Source: Volvox africanus
Taxonomy: Eukaryota; Chlorophyta; Chlorophyceae; Chlamydomonadales; Volvocaceae
Length of the DNA stretch: 64,000 nucleotides
Direction of reading: 5' to 3'
Assembly (NCBI GenBank): GCA_030268105.1
Contig: BSDZ01000078.1
Coordinates: 62,001 to 126,000 of the forward strand
Shown here: piece after piece, positions 1-12,400 of the stretch
How positions within the stretch are numbered: position 1 is the stretch's first letter
Layout: every line of letters starts with the position of its first letter
Position numbers and translations under genes: made by a program
Notes under the pieces: model-generated
The model's database searches: none
What the model was told of the DNA's origin: nothing
Seen by the model: only the letters and a program-made list of their open reading frames with translations

Positions 1-3000
1 TGTCCTACCTCAACCTGTCTGCTCTCGTTTCATGCATCGGGACGCTGCATCTAGGGGGGAACAATTGTTGTATCCTTAATGCATTTTGGTAATTCATTAA
101 GTATAATAATTATCTGTTTAATATTTAATGATATAATATATTTAATTATCAGATTAACTGTTTCATGTTCCCATCTGGCATTCGATTTGTGGATTTGGTC
201 TCGGCTGTCGATGACCAATGCTAACCGATTTCCTGAAACATCCGAACCTGTCGGTTACTCCATAACCTGTATGGAATGGGCCATTTACCGCCTGAATGGT
301 AAATGGTGGAACATCTGGTTCCTGGTTCACTGAATCTCCGGTTGTAGTGGTGACTTCTGAAGGTCACGCCCGGTTCGAGGCCTTATGGTCTCTCAAGTAC
401 GACGTAGTCGGCGGCTCTACTTAATCGGGCTCTGGCACAACAACCGGTATCTTTTGATACCACCCTTCGTGGGTACCATATACAACATAGACCTAGCATT
501 TCGCCGGTCCGTGTCGAGAGCTTAGATCGGGACATCAAGCCTTCAGGTAGCAGGACCCGCTCCTGCGACCCACGGACGAGCTATCAGCAAGATTAACGCA
601 TCATAGAGTGCAGTCGAGTCCCATTCGAGGTCACAGCTGCAGGTCATGCCCGACACCATAGTAAGTATTTAACATATTGTGTTTGGTGGACGGAAATTAA
701 AGGATAGATGACACGGATAAACATGGCTGCATGGCAATATCTGTATGTTTGTACACGTAATATAGCAAGGTAGGGTGATAAGAAGCATGCAATATCTCAA
801 AAACTCAGACTCCAATTCATCCCTTACGGGAAAAAGATGGAATTGAAATGTTGACGCATCACCCCCCCCTGTATTCCCTCCTTTCAGGTCCTGGACATCC
901 CCTATGATGTCCATATACGGCCACCTAAACAGGCACCAAGTAAATGTCAAATGCCAATCTAAGACCATAACATTTTAACACGTATTCAGGCCTCACACAC
1001 CTCCATATCATGTATCTGCACCGCCAAGGTGCTGATGGGACTTCTTCATGGACCTTAATCACACGAAAAATATGCACAGACTCTCCTGCTGGGTACAGCA
1101 GTGCTATGAACAGAAATTGCCCAAACAATAGAACAAGTCCCGCGGATAAGCAATTTAAACCGATGGAAGTCGGGGGACGGAGTTGAGTACGGCCAGAGGA
1201 TTTTTCAATATTTGGATTGGACATCATCAAATTGCGTTAGAAGTAAACATGGGCATATAGGGTGTCCTGAGTTACAGCCCCCCGTTCGCTCAAGGACGCT
1301 CTTGAGATTACCTACGCCTAAATAATGTTAAATCTGTTCCCTGGACTCCGAGACCAGATCTGTTGTAAAAACATGTGAGCTGCCCAAGAAGAGCTCGCTC
1401 TATGCCCTGAGTACATGTATATGGTATATTCCGCTAGTTATAACTTCACACAAAATCGTGAAAATCGCAGTACTCAAACTATCCCCGGTAATGACTAAGC
1501 CGCCGTGGCCAGCCTGCTTCCTGCTGCTTTCGGAGAACCCCCGCCGTGATATCATGCACGTGTCTCACAAACCACGTTAACCCTAAGAAGCCGAATATAT
1601 AATGGTAGCGGTACCCCAGCCCCTATTGTGAAGCTACATTCAATGTATGTCCAACAGATGCACGGTCCGCTTACAACAACATCCATCAAGCAACTGCAGC
1701 AATCTGTTCCGATATAGGGTTTCATATCACCGGCTTGATGCATTCTTCAGCACTCCAGCACTCCCCGTTGCGTCACCCATTCTTTTACCTAACGGATATA
1801 AAGAACCGTTGAGGGTTGAGGCGCGCAGAGACATACTTGAACTTTGCCGTTGATCAGCACGCGGTTTCAACCACATCTCGGTCACGTGTCAGTTCGCTGG
1901 CCACCACTAAGGCGGTTATGAAAAGCACTGCACAGGCCACTTGAGGGTTGGCAATGATAGTAATCGGATCTACCATGCGCGTTTCGCACGACCCTTCCAA
2001 GCTAGCCCAGTCAAATTGACTAGGCCCACCAGACAAACTGGCACGACTGTTATGGCACGACTAATATACCCCAGGAGTTCCAGGTTCTACCCCGACCGAG
2101 AGCGGGTCAAACACCCTAAAGTTAAGGGCAGGGTGCCCCAATGTCGATGGACGGTAACGACCCCAATTAAAGTGACCTGCGAGCTGACCAGTAGCGGAGT
2201 TGACGCCTTAGTTGATTCGGCAGATTCCGCTGGATGCTGGTGGTGGGTGCTGAACCTGGGAAAACCACTGATTTCGGAGAAGTCGGCATGGGAGACTGGA
2301 TGAGGGTGCCCCGAAACACCGGGGAAGGTAGGGACTGTCAGGTTAGTGGCCACGGGTGACGTAACCCCCTATCCTACACACATATATAGAAAACAGGGTC
2401 AACCGGTGCAAGTCGACCGGAACCAGTCAACCAGAGCCAGTCAAACGAGGTTAGCGAATGCCTGCCTGAGGGTAACGCCGACTCTTTGGCAGGTTGCCAA
2501 CCAGCAGCAATGTAACCACGCACGCTACCAAAGTGAAGCAATTTGACTTCCACAGAACTTGACTGCCACACAGATCCCGCAAATTGGCTGGATGTAAAAA
2601 GCGTGAAAGGACATCTACAAAGGCATACATAGATAGATCCTCCATTCCTCGATAGATCCGCCACTGCTGGCGATCGATGGAGATATAATCTAGGTAGGTC
2701 TGTGCGGTCTCACGCACTCGTTACTCAATTCAACCACAAAAAATCCCTCAGCTTTTCCAACGCGTCTGTTTGTCCGCGTATTTCCCTTTCATCAGTTCAG
2801 GGATTGAACAATCACGTGCCGTACGGATTTTTCACCGTACTGTTTTTGTCATTCATCCAATGTGTATCATGAGAAAAGGTGGCTAGCCAAGGCAGGCGGA
2901 CACTGCGTAGCCCGTGAATAAGGCAGCGCCAGACCTAACTAACCGTTGATCCTTATGAATAATACAAATACGTATCATCGAACATGTTGAGTTCGGTGTG

Positions 3001-3471
3001 CAGTGTGATATTAGATATAAGATTTCAACATCTTACTTTTAGTCTACAACCCAAAATCGCACGCATTTAGCACCAAACTCACCATGCCGATTGCAACCTA
3101 CTCTTTGCCAACTGCAAACGCACATACACATGAAGCGCGAATAACAACGATTCCCCCCGAACCATGCGCAGCACCATGGATTACACAAAGAAGGCCCAAT
3201 CAAGGGCAGGCCTGACCTTTCGCAGGGGAAGAGGCCCAGCCTTGCTTGGCCACATCACCATTCCGCAGCACGCCACGTCGCCGTATCAGCAACCTCAGTC
3301 GCATAGCCGCGGCCACTCGTAGCCGATCAAAGCCGCTTGACTTCTGGTGCGCCTCAGCCTGCCTAGTAAACCCCTTTATAGCCTGCAGCGCTGTTTAATA
3401 TTAGTCCAGTTGCTTCCCAATGTATTGTACATACCGCACCATACCGCAGCTAGTTGTAACCCTGTTGTATT
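1..3471. other. No recognisable gene (left flank)
   Basis: No reading frame here looks protein-like on either strand. The short ORFs are in AT-balanced DNA, have no splice-compatible neighbours and resemble no family I know. The stretch contains no long tandem repeat. Its right end is the 3' flank of the minus-strand gene that stops at 3472, so the last few hundred bases probably include that gene's 3' untranslated region. Confidence 0.5.
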
Positions 3472-6400
3472 TCAATACCGCGTCGTCAATTTTGTCACCG
3501 AGTTCATGTCATGTCCTCGCACCAACGCTCTGGCAATGAGGTGGGCCGCACGGGTGCGGTGCAGGGTGGCCATCGCGTCGTTGGGAAAACCCAGCACCCG
3601 GGAAAGGAAGGAGGTGTAGGTCTCATTGGTGATGCGGCGCCAGGTGACCTGTGCAGCAGCAGAGGGGGGAGGGGAGGGAAGGCTGAGGAGGGGTGGGAGG
3701 AAGTGGAGGGATGAGAGAGGGTGTAGAGGGAGCGAGGGAGGGAGGGAGGGAGGAAGGGAGGGAAGGAGCGAGGGGATCGCGGATAGATTTGGTTAGGATG
3801 CCCGACAAATTCACCGACAGAAGGCCGGGATGGCGGCAGAAGATGCGGGAGGTAGGAGGGAGCAGGAGCAGCGGATTAGGAAAGGGATGGCGCATGGCAA
3901 GGCATCCCAAAAGGGAAGGAAACGGGGCAGGGGTTGAGGGAGGCCGGCAGGGAGGAGAAACGGACACCCACCCCGAGCAGCCACGCAATGCTCCTGATAC
4001 GTTGTTTAATCGCCTCCTGCTCCGATTCCGCCTGCAACTTCACGGAGGTGTGTTTGGCGGCGGCGGCGGCGGCGGCGGCAGCCGGGCCCGATGCAGCAGC
4101 GGTCGCGGTGGCGGCACGTGCGGCAGCGGCGACCGCCCACACGGACACCGGGGCGTCTATGGCCCTCTGCAGCATTTGCACCTGGTCTGGATGCCTGTCC
4201 AGATTGCAGTACACCACCAGCAGGTTGAAGACCTGTGGTAAACATGGATGGTAGGGGGGTTCAATCGAAACTGTAATAGAAAGGCTCCCATATGTGTTTT
4301 GTACGAGTGTCGTGTCGTACGAGTCGTGACGTGTGTGTTTGCTCCGACATATCGAGTATGCACACGATAGGAAAGATGATCACACCGGGAAACTGTGAAA
4401 ACAAGTCAGTATGGAGCGGGCAGCCTGACACACTAAAGGGTTGTTAATATGTTCTCACTGCTACTGAGGAATGTCATTCGTCCGTCTGTCCGTCCGTATA
4501 TACATACATACATACATACTGTTCCTTTGAGTAGCCAGGCTTGAGGCTCGTAACAATTGTGGGTTGTGTGGGTTGTGTGCCCTTGGCTTGAGCGAGGGGA
4601 GGAGAGCACGGCAGGACGTACAGACTAAGCCGTGTGTTCCCCCCCTCCTGCTGCGCTGTGCTTCGGCCCAGTCAGGGCCCCCGGTGCATGTCTTTGAAGG
4701 GCAAGCCGCCCACTGTGTAACACCTAATACATACATAAAACCCTCCGTATGTAGCACACTTTCCTCACAACTTTGCCGTACATCCATACATTTTACATTC
4801 GTACGTCATACATGATCTATATACAGCACCTAGCACCAAACCTCGCTGCCGTATATCGCCCTGCCGTACGCTACCATATCACCCCGCCTACATCCGTCGT
4901 ACGAGCTGCGTTTATTGCTTCTTACGTCTTCTTTGGGTATGTAGTTGGCTCGCAGGTGCACCACCTCTGCCCCCGCGATGGCTCGTCGTCGCGCCAATGC
5001 CACCTCGTAGTCCGCAAGGGCGCTGAATCCGGCAACTGTACGGTCGCCAAACACACCTCCCTTGGCTGCAGACACGCCCAAACGCGGGGAGAAAGCGCTG
5101 AGAGGATACCCGACCGCGAACGATAGAAGATAACGATAGGGGGACAAAAATGCAGGCAGATGCGGTCTCCCTCAGTGGCGTCCCATGCGGTGCAGGCGAT
5201 GTCGCAACAAATAGTTGCATATTGATGGTCTGTTATCTGTTATTAACCGTTAACAGAATTTTACTTTACCGAAAGTAGTAAAGCTGAAGTTACCGGTAAT
5301 AACTTACATCCAATTACCACTATTAGCATGAACATATCGGTATATTAAAACCACCTTCTGCCACGACCCTCCGCCACTAAACTCCCAACTACCTGTCGGC
5401 AAATCTGTCAATGGAATTGCATCCACCCCAGAGCCATGATCCGAACCGTGCTCGTCCCGCCAGATCTTCTCCAAACTGAATGGCTCCGGTCCCTTTTCAT
5501 TCGCAGTAGCAGTTTGCGACGAGATGCTATCGCTCCGCTTGTACCAATGGTTGGGCAGCACCTCGGGGTGGCTGTGCTCCAGTGGCCGGGGGCGATAGGC
5601 CAGAGCCACGTCGCGCGGCTCATCAGCAGCAAACAGAAGACGTGGGTGGTCGGGCTCGGCGGGGATGTTGATGCCATAACCGATGGGTCGGGGCTTAAGG
5701 GACTCAATGGCGGCTTCAGCAGCCTTGAGCGCGTTCTCTAAAACCTGGTCGGGGAGGGAAGAGCTTTAGGGTTTATAAAGTCAAAATACAAAACACATAC
5801 CTAAACCCCGAAGTAGTGCCAACGAGTAGTTGGTAGTTACATAGGCTATACAGAGGGCGTGAGACCTCTACGAACACATACCAATGAAGGAGACTTATAC
5901 ACTCACGTATATGAAATTAGTGAAGTCCGTATATATATATATATATAGGTAGGTAGATAGATAGATTGTAAGGCATATATATATATAAACATATTGGCAT
6001 ATACAAAAAAATATATTTTTTTTGTTTTTTTGTTTTCCAAAAAATGTTTATTGCATTTACGCTGTTCCGCCACACATCACAGCTGCACACCTGCTCGCGG
6101 GTCGCACCCAGCTTCCCCGATGTCAGCAGCTTGCGCGTCTCCGCCGCCTCCAGCTCCGCTTGTTTGCATTGAGTCTCCCGAGCGACCTCCTGATGATACA
6201 CAAAACGACAGTACGGCAGAAGGCCAGCAGCAGGTGGTGGTTCAGGTTTCGCAGATGATGATCCATTGTTAAGATCCACCATCAGGTCAGGATCCATCGC
6301 ACGCCTCATCAAGGAATTTTACATCCGATCAGTATTTCATATATATTCGTACAATCCGTACAAACGCCCTTGTAATCCGCCGCCATTTCATTTAAAGTTC

Positions 6401-9400
6401 CCACCTACCTCGGGTGTGGGCTTGCCAAGGTCCCCCTCCGTTTGGGTCGCAGCGCCCGGCCGGCCTGTCGGCGAGGCGAAAAAGAGTGTCACAGCAACAA
6501 CTATTATTTACCGTGTTAATGTGATATACTTATATTTACAAATATCTCGCGGCCCTCACCGGCTTCGTGCGAGATTCCCTGTCCCTTGACTGCTCCAAGA
6601 CATTTCTGACAACTTACCGTTGATAGAAACGTCCTGTCGGGGAGGCACTACTCGCACCCGCCTTCGCGGCATGTTCGCGCCGCCGCCGTTGACTTCACCT
6701 GCACAAGATTTTGAACGCGACGGAAGCGCCCGCAGTCAAAACCCTAAAACCCTTTTCGCTACCGAAACGCATTTTGCTAATGCCAGTTATGTTTAAGCTT
6801 TAGTTTCTCCAATAGTGTTTCATCCAATAATACTCGTACAAAGTATACCTTGAAGGTGAAGGGATCCAAAACAGAACTGGATCGTCGGTTCCGAGGGAAG
6901 ATGCTTTTGAGTGACGAAAACAAAAAAACAAATATAATTGTATGTAAGTTAATATAAATACAAGTCCAACCAAAGTATCTGGCTGGAGGCCAGATACTTG
7001 CCGCACCGTTTCCCGCGAGCCTTCAAAACCCTACTCCAGCCCTAATTCAGCCCAGAGAAGCTCTCTACGATCGCAACCCGCATGGCACACCATGTCCGTA
7101 CGGCGGCCCTGGAACGATTTAGTTACAACGTGTATGTTGATGTTAAATTAAAGATATGTGTGTGTTCATGTTGACATATATCTCACTCACTGTTGATTTC
7201 TGTGACGCTATCCTCCTCCGCGATATCAGATCCATAATACGGTGCATCTGACTGATCTGACGGCCGTACACCCTTGGCGAGTTGCATGGATTTCCACACC
7301 GCCGCCTGGTGCGTTGAAGAGAACTCCCGGACCGCCTGACACCGAGATTGGGGGAAGAGAGTTGACAAGGCAAGGCATTCAGAGACAAAACCAGTTCTAA
7401 GAGTCTTACATTTTAGGGTTTCTTCAGCGAAGAAGGGAGTTTTAATGGACTCATGCTGGATGATGTTTTGGTTCTCCTCTCAAGCGTTGCTGTGTCCTGG
7501 AGGTCGGAGCTAGGGCCGCAACAGCCTGCCACCTTGTAGCCAGCTCGCAGTCGCCCCTCTTCACCTAACTTCGAATAGTGCTTTAGTTTCGAATGATGCT
7601 TTTAACGTTTAAGATGTTCCCAGAAGTTCTCGTTATCTGATTTGGGTTATTTGCAACGAAGTAGTAGTCGTACACGTACGGCACACGCTTCCACGATAAA
7701 AATGTGCAAGATATGCATTTCCTCAGCATTTCGGGATAGAAAACTTTGCAGCAGTAATCGACTACTACACAACGCTTCATGGTCTTCGTGTTAAGACGCC
7801 AAACGGCTTCCATGCTTATCCCACAGCGGCGAAGAGTGCTGATCCTTGCTGATGATGTATATTTGATTTCAAAAGTAAATGGAGGGATATCCGTCAATGC
7901 GACAAACCTTCACTCTGTTTGCGCGCACGCAAATCATGATTTCACATGAACAGGCCCCGCTTCACCTTTAAGCGCTGAATCGCGACTTGGCTGGCTCCAA
8001 CGGCCCCCTTGTCCCGCGAGTGCGGTACGTTGTCTGGCGCCTGCGAGAGAGGCAACAAGCGAAAGTACAAGAAAATTGTTGAGGCAAAATGATGAAAACG
8101 ATCATGAGGGAAACGGAATGTATTTAATCAGAGTGAAACTTTCTTCAATCCAAAATATATCCTCCATATATCCTCCATATTAGGTTTACAATGGATTCCA
8201 AATCATGGGCTACAAATGTAAGGAGAAATCTTAACTACCTCGCTTTCGCAAGCTCCATCGTACTCGATAGGCTCTACCAAGATAGTGATAATCGTACCCA
8301 TCTAACAATGAACAACTCACCAACTGCTTGCCGTTATATATTGACCAGACATCGGCAATCGCATTTTTACGGTTTTGGGAATTGGTCAATTTCTGCCACC
8401 GGCGAGGTTTTGGGGGGGTTAAGGGCTTTCGGATTTTCGGTCATATTACTGTCCTATTTCTGCAAGCGGGCTGCTGGGTTCGGCTACTGATTTCGGGAAC
8501 TTCGGTACGGCCCGCGCTACCCTAAGCATTTGCCGATGTCTGTTATTGACATTAGCCGAGAGAACGTTGTCTATCGTGACACTTCATTAAAGATACCCAA
8601 GGTAAGCTACATCGCTTTCTTGCATCTCTTACCTGCTCCGCCTTATGTCGTATATTCCATAGGTCCATGGTCTGGTATTCCGGCGGCAGGGGGGTTTCGT
8701 CCGCGCCCCTGCACCTGACGGGGCGGTGTACGGTGGGCATCTCCGCCACCAGCTCAAGCGGCAGCGGCCCCTCGCCCCGGTAGCCTCGTTGCTTGGGCAG
8801 CTTGGCGGGGGCGGGGGCTTGCGGAGTGAAGTCGGGCGAGGACATCGCCTCGAGGTCCTGAGGGCGGGGCGTGAGAGATCCCCGATTAACACACAGATTC
8901 CACTTAATGTGTTGAGGGAAGAAGGGGATGCAGACACAGCTTTGAGACTGCTCAAGTGTAAAAGGGAAAGGAGATCAGAGGCGGAGCAGTAGGGCGGAGC
9001 AAGGCTGAGGTCAGGGATGTGTAAAGGTAGGGGATGGAACATTGATGACAGTGGCAGGGGCCGTCAAAGTCACCGCCGCCAACCCTGTCGTACCTTAGGC
9101 ACGTAATCCAGCAGCTCCCGGTTGACGGAGCCGTGCACGTAGGGGTCCTGCGGCTCCGGCAGTCTGTCGCCCTCTCCGCTCGCCGTTGCGCCCGCGTCGG
9201 ATGAGGCGGCGATCATGCTGCCCGCGCGGCTGGATCCGTACGAGGCCCCATTGCCGGGCGGAGCGGCCCCCGTCATGACAGGTCTGAGAGGGAATGAGGG
9301 AGGGGAGGGGAGGGGAGGAGAGGGGAGAGGGAGCGGACTTGGAGCTTGAAACGACTTTGTGATTGTCTGTCTGTGCGGAAAGCCAAAGCTGGGCCGCCGT

Positions 9401-12400
9401 TGGGAGGGCTCTCAAGCGTACTAAGCAAACTAGATGTTGGTACGCTTCCTTACGGATTAGCGAGTCATACCTCAGCCGTACCCAGACGTCGTACAAAGTG
9501 GCGTGGCGTGCAGGATTCATTACCCCCGCGACCGCTGACCACTCCGCCTTCGTGACAATCTGTACGGCAACTTGCTGCTGGCGGAGCAGCGGCCGGCGCT
9601 GCACGGATACGTTGACGGCGCTGCGCGATGCATGTGCCGTACCCTTTAATGGATCCGGAAAAGCCCATCCCTGGCTCTGTCCCGGAGCGGTAGCAGCAAT
9701 GGCTGTAGCAGCCGGCAGTGGCGGTGGCGGCAGCGCCGCCAGACTGCTGCGTAGTAGCTGAGGCGGCTTGTCCTTGGAGTCCGTTGTCCAGATGGAAGTG
9801 TCGTAGATCTGGAGCTTATCGTACAAGTATGACGCGTGCTCAACGGTAGCTTGCAGCCATGCGTCAATTTCTGCGCTCTTCCGACCCAGTCGGGCCATCT
9901 GGGGCAGTAACAGCAACTTGGCATCCAGCCTGGGGCGTGGGGTATGGTGAGGGGGGGGGGTTATGGTGTATGGATGGGGCCGAGTGAGTATGGGTCGGGG
10001 CGGCCCGGTAGAATGAATATGGATGCTGGTTGGTGAAAGCCAAAGTTGCAAGTGTGGTGTGGTGTGGGAAGGCGAGGCGAAAAAGGAGACGAACGACAGG
10101 TGACGTGGGCTAGGGGCTAGGGGCTAGGGGTATGGGGTAGGAATCTAGGGGAACACACTTGACCGTTGATGCTGTGTACAACACCCATTCCTTCCGGAAA
10201 AGCACCTACCTGTCGTACTCGAGTGTCGCGGCGCATTGCAGGTGGTAGATCAGCATGTGCAGCTTGGAACTGCCGTACGTGTCTGGACGGATTTTAGATG
10301 TACAGATGTGGGTTTGGATGTGGGTTTTGCCGGGGAGTGGATGTCGGGACGGGTTGTGAACGGTGTGTGTGTGTATGTAAATGGGGAAGGGGGCAGGTGT
10401 TATTCCCGTAAAACCTCCAACCCGGCTGCAACGACCGAGAAGCCCAGCAAGTGCCATGTCCACATACCACGTCTCAGGTCGCGAAAGGGACATGCTCCGA
10501 AACCAAGCAGTGAAAAAAGGGGTTACGTACTGAGACAGCTGAAAATGACGGGCACCGTGGAGTCCACAATTCTGGATTATCTCTCTGTTCGTCCCCTTCG
10601 GCCTCCTCCAACCCCAATCGGACGGTCCATGAACGCATGGCTAGGAAATCTAAACGAGGCCTCCCGCGCCCCCTGCCTCCCCGCTCATCCCTGTCTCTTA
10701 CCGAGCTCCGTAACGGGCATGAGCGCCCTGGCCGCCTCCATGTGCTCCGCGTAAAGGCGGGGGATGTCGTCCCAGGTGGGCACCACCACTGGGCCCGGGA
10801 CGAAGGCGCGGGGGAGGCGGAGCTCCTGCTCGGATACCTAAGGGGGGTTGAGAGGGGGAGAGGGGTATACACACGTGGTGTGGAAATGGAGAATCTGTAA
10901 CTCCTCTCCAGAGACCCCTCCTCCTCCCCTAACCCACCCCTAGCCCCCGATGATTACGTCAACGACAACGGGCTATTCACCTGCAGCACCGCCGCCGCGT
11001 CACTGAAGGTCCTCACGCCGCGGCCCGACGCCACCGCCATGTCTGCACCCAACTCCTGTGCACGTGCCGAGTGGATCGGGTGGTTGAACGGCACGTCGTA
11101 CGTCCGCCAACGGTCTTTTGGCACCAATCTGCGGACGTCGAGGCCAACCACGGATAGCACCGACGGCGATGACGTCATCGGCGGGCCGCCGGCGGCCCCC
11201 CCGCCGCCACGCTTTACCAATCCGCTGCGGCGCACGGCTCCAGAACCGGAGTTCGGAGCCGTCGAAGCTGAGTCCCGTGAAGCTGTGCCACGAATGCGGT
11301 GGAGCAGCGATGGCGATTCAGCGATGGTTGAAGAGAAGCTACGGGACTGGCGGACCGCCGCGATCACGCGACCGGCAGAGGAGGGACGGCTCCGGGTATA
11401 GCTGTCGCCGCCGCCGCCGCCGCCGCCAGGCACGGCAGGTGGCTTGAGGACGGCATTTGGAATGAGTGTGAAGAAGTAACCGGCGGGAAGGCGGCGGCCA
11501 CAGGTGGTGCGGAGGCCTGAAAGGTGGGTGGGGAGCGGGAAATTGGTGGATGGTGCTGGCGACTGGGACAGCAGTAAGGGTGAGGAGCTGGAGGAGGAGG
11601 AAGTCTTCAAAACCATTCTGCCACTTACTGGAGTGGTCGTAGTTGATGTGGTGCACGTACGTTCCGCCGCCGCGGCTGCGCAGGTTTCCGATGAGGGGCC
11701 TCCGCGCCAGCTCGCCCCAGGTGTTTGGACGGGGAGGGTCGATCAGGTGCGCCTCGCGGTCCTTGTCGCTGTTGCGCGGAGCGGTCTCATTGGCGGCCTT
11801 GGTGTCCAGCAGGTCCACTGCGTGTGCGTCACTGTACTCCACCACCTCTGAATCCGGTTTGGCGGACTTCGGGCCCCGAAACCGCATGCGGGTGTTGGCG
11901 TACTGGTACTCGCCTGGGGACGCATTCGTACGACATATACACACACATACACGTCTGGCGACGCCATGACGCTATACGATGTATAAGCGTGCACGTGGTC
12001 ATCATCATGTACCTCTAGTACGACACAACACGCTGCTCCACAACATGGTACGACGGTTAACTTCTCGTTACGAATCCTGGGTGCGACACGTGGTACGACA
12101 CAACACGGTACAACAAACCCCGACCCTGCCTCACCATTCGTTGTGTGTGCCACCACCTGCCTCTGCTCCCAGGGCAGCGGCGGCTGCTTTCCGTCCGCCA
12201 ACTGCCAGGCGGCCTCCGCCCGCGGAGTGGGCTGCCAGGACACCACATAGTCCACGAGGTGACGTCCCCACTTGCCAAAGTAGGTGTTCACCCGGACCTG
12301 AGTTGCGGAGGGAGGGAGAGGGGAGGGAGAAGGGGAGGTTAGCTAACTCAGCAAGGTATGATCAATTGCGCCTGGTATGGGGCAGGGGACAGAGAGCAGT

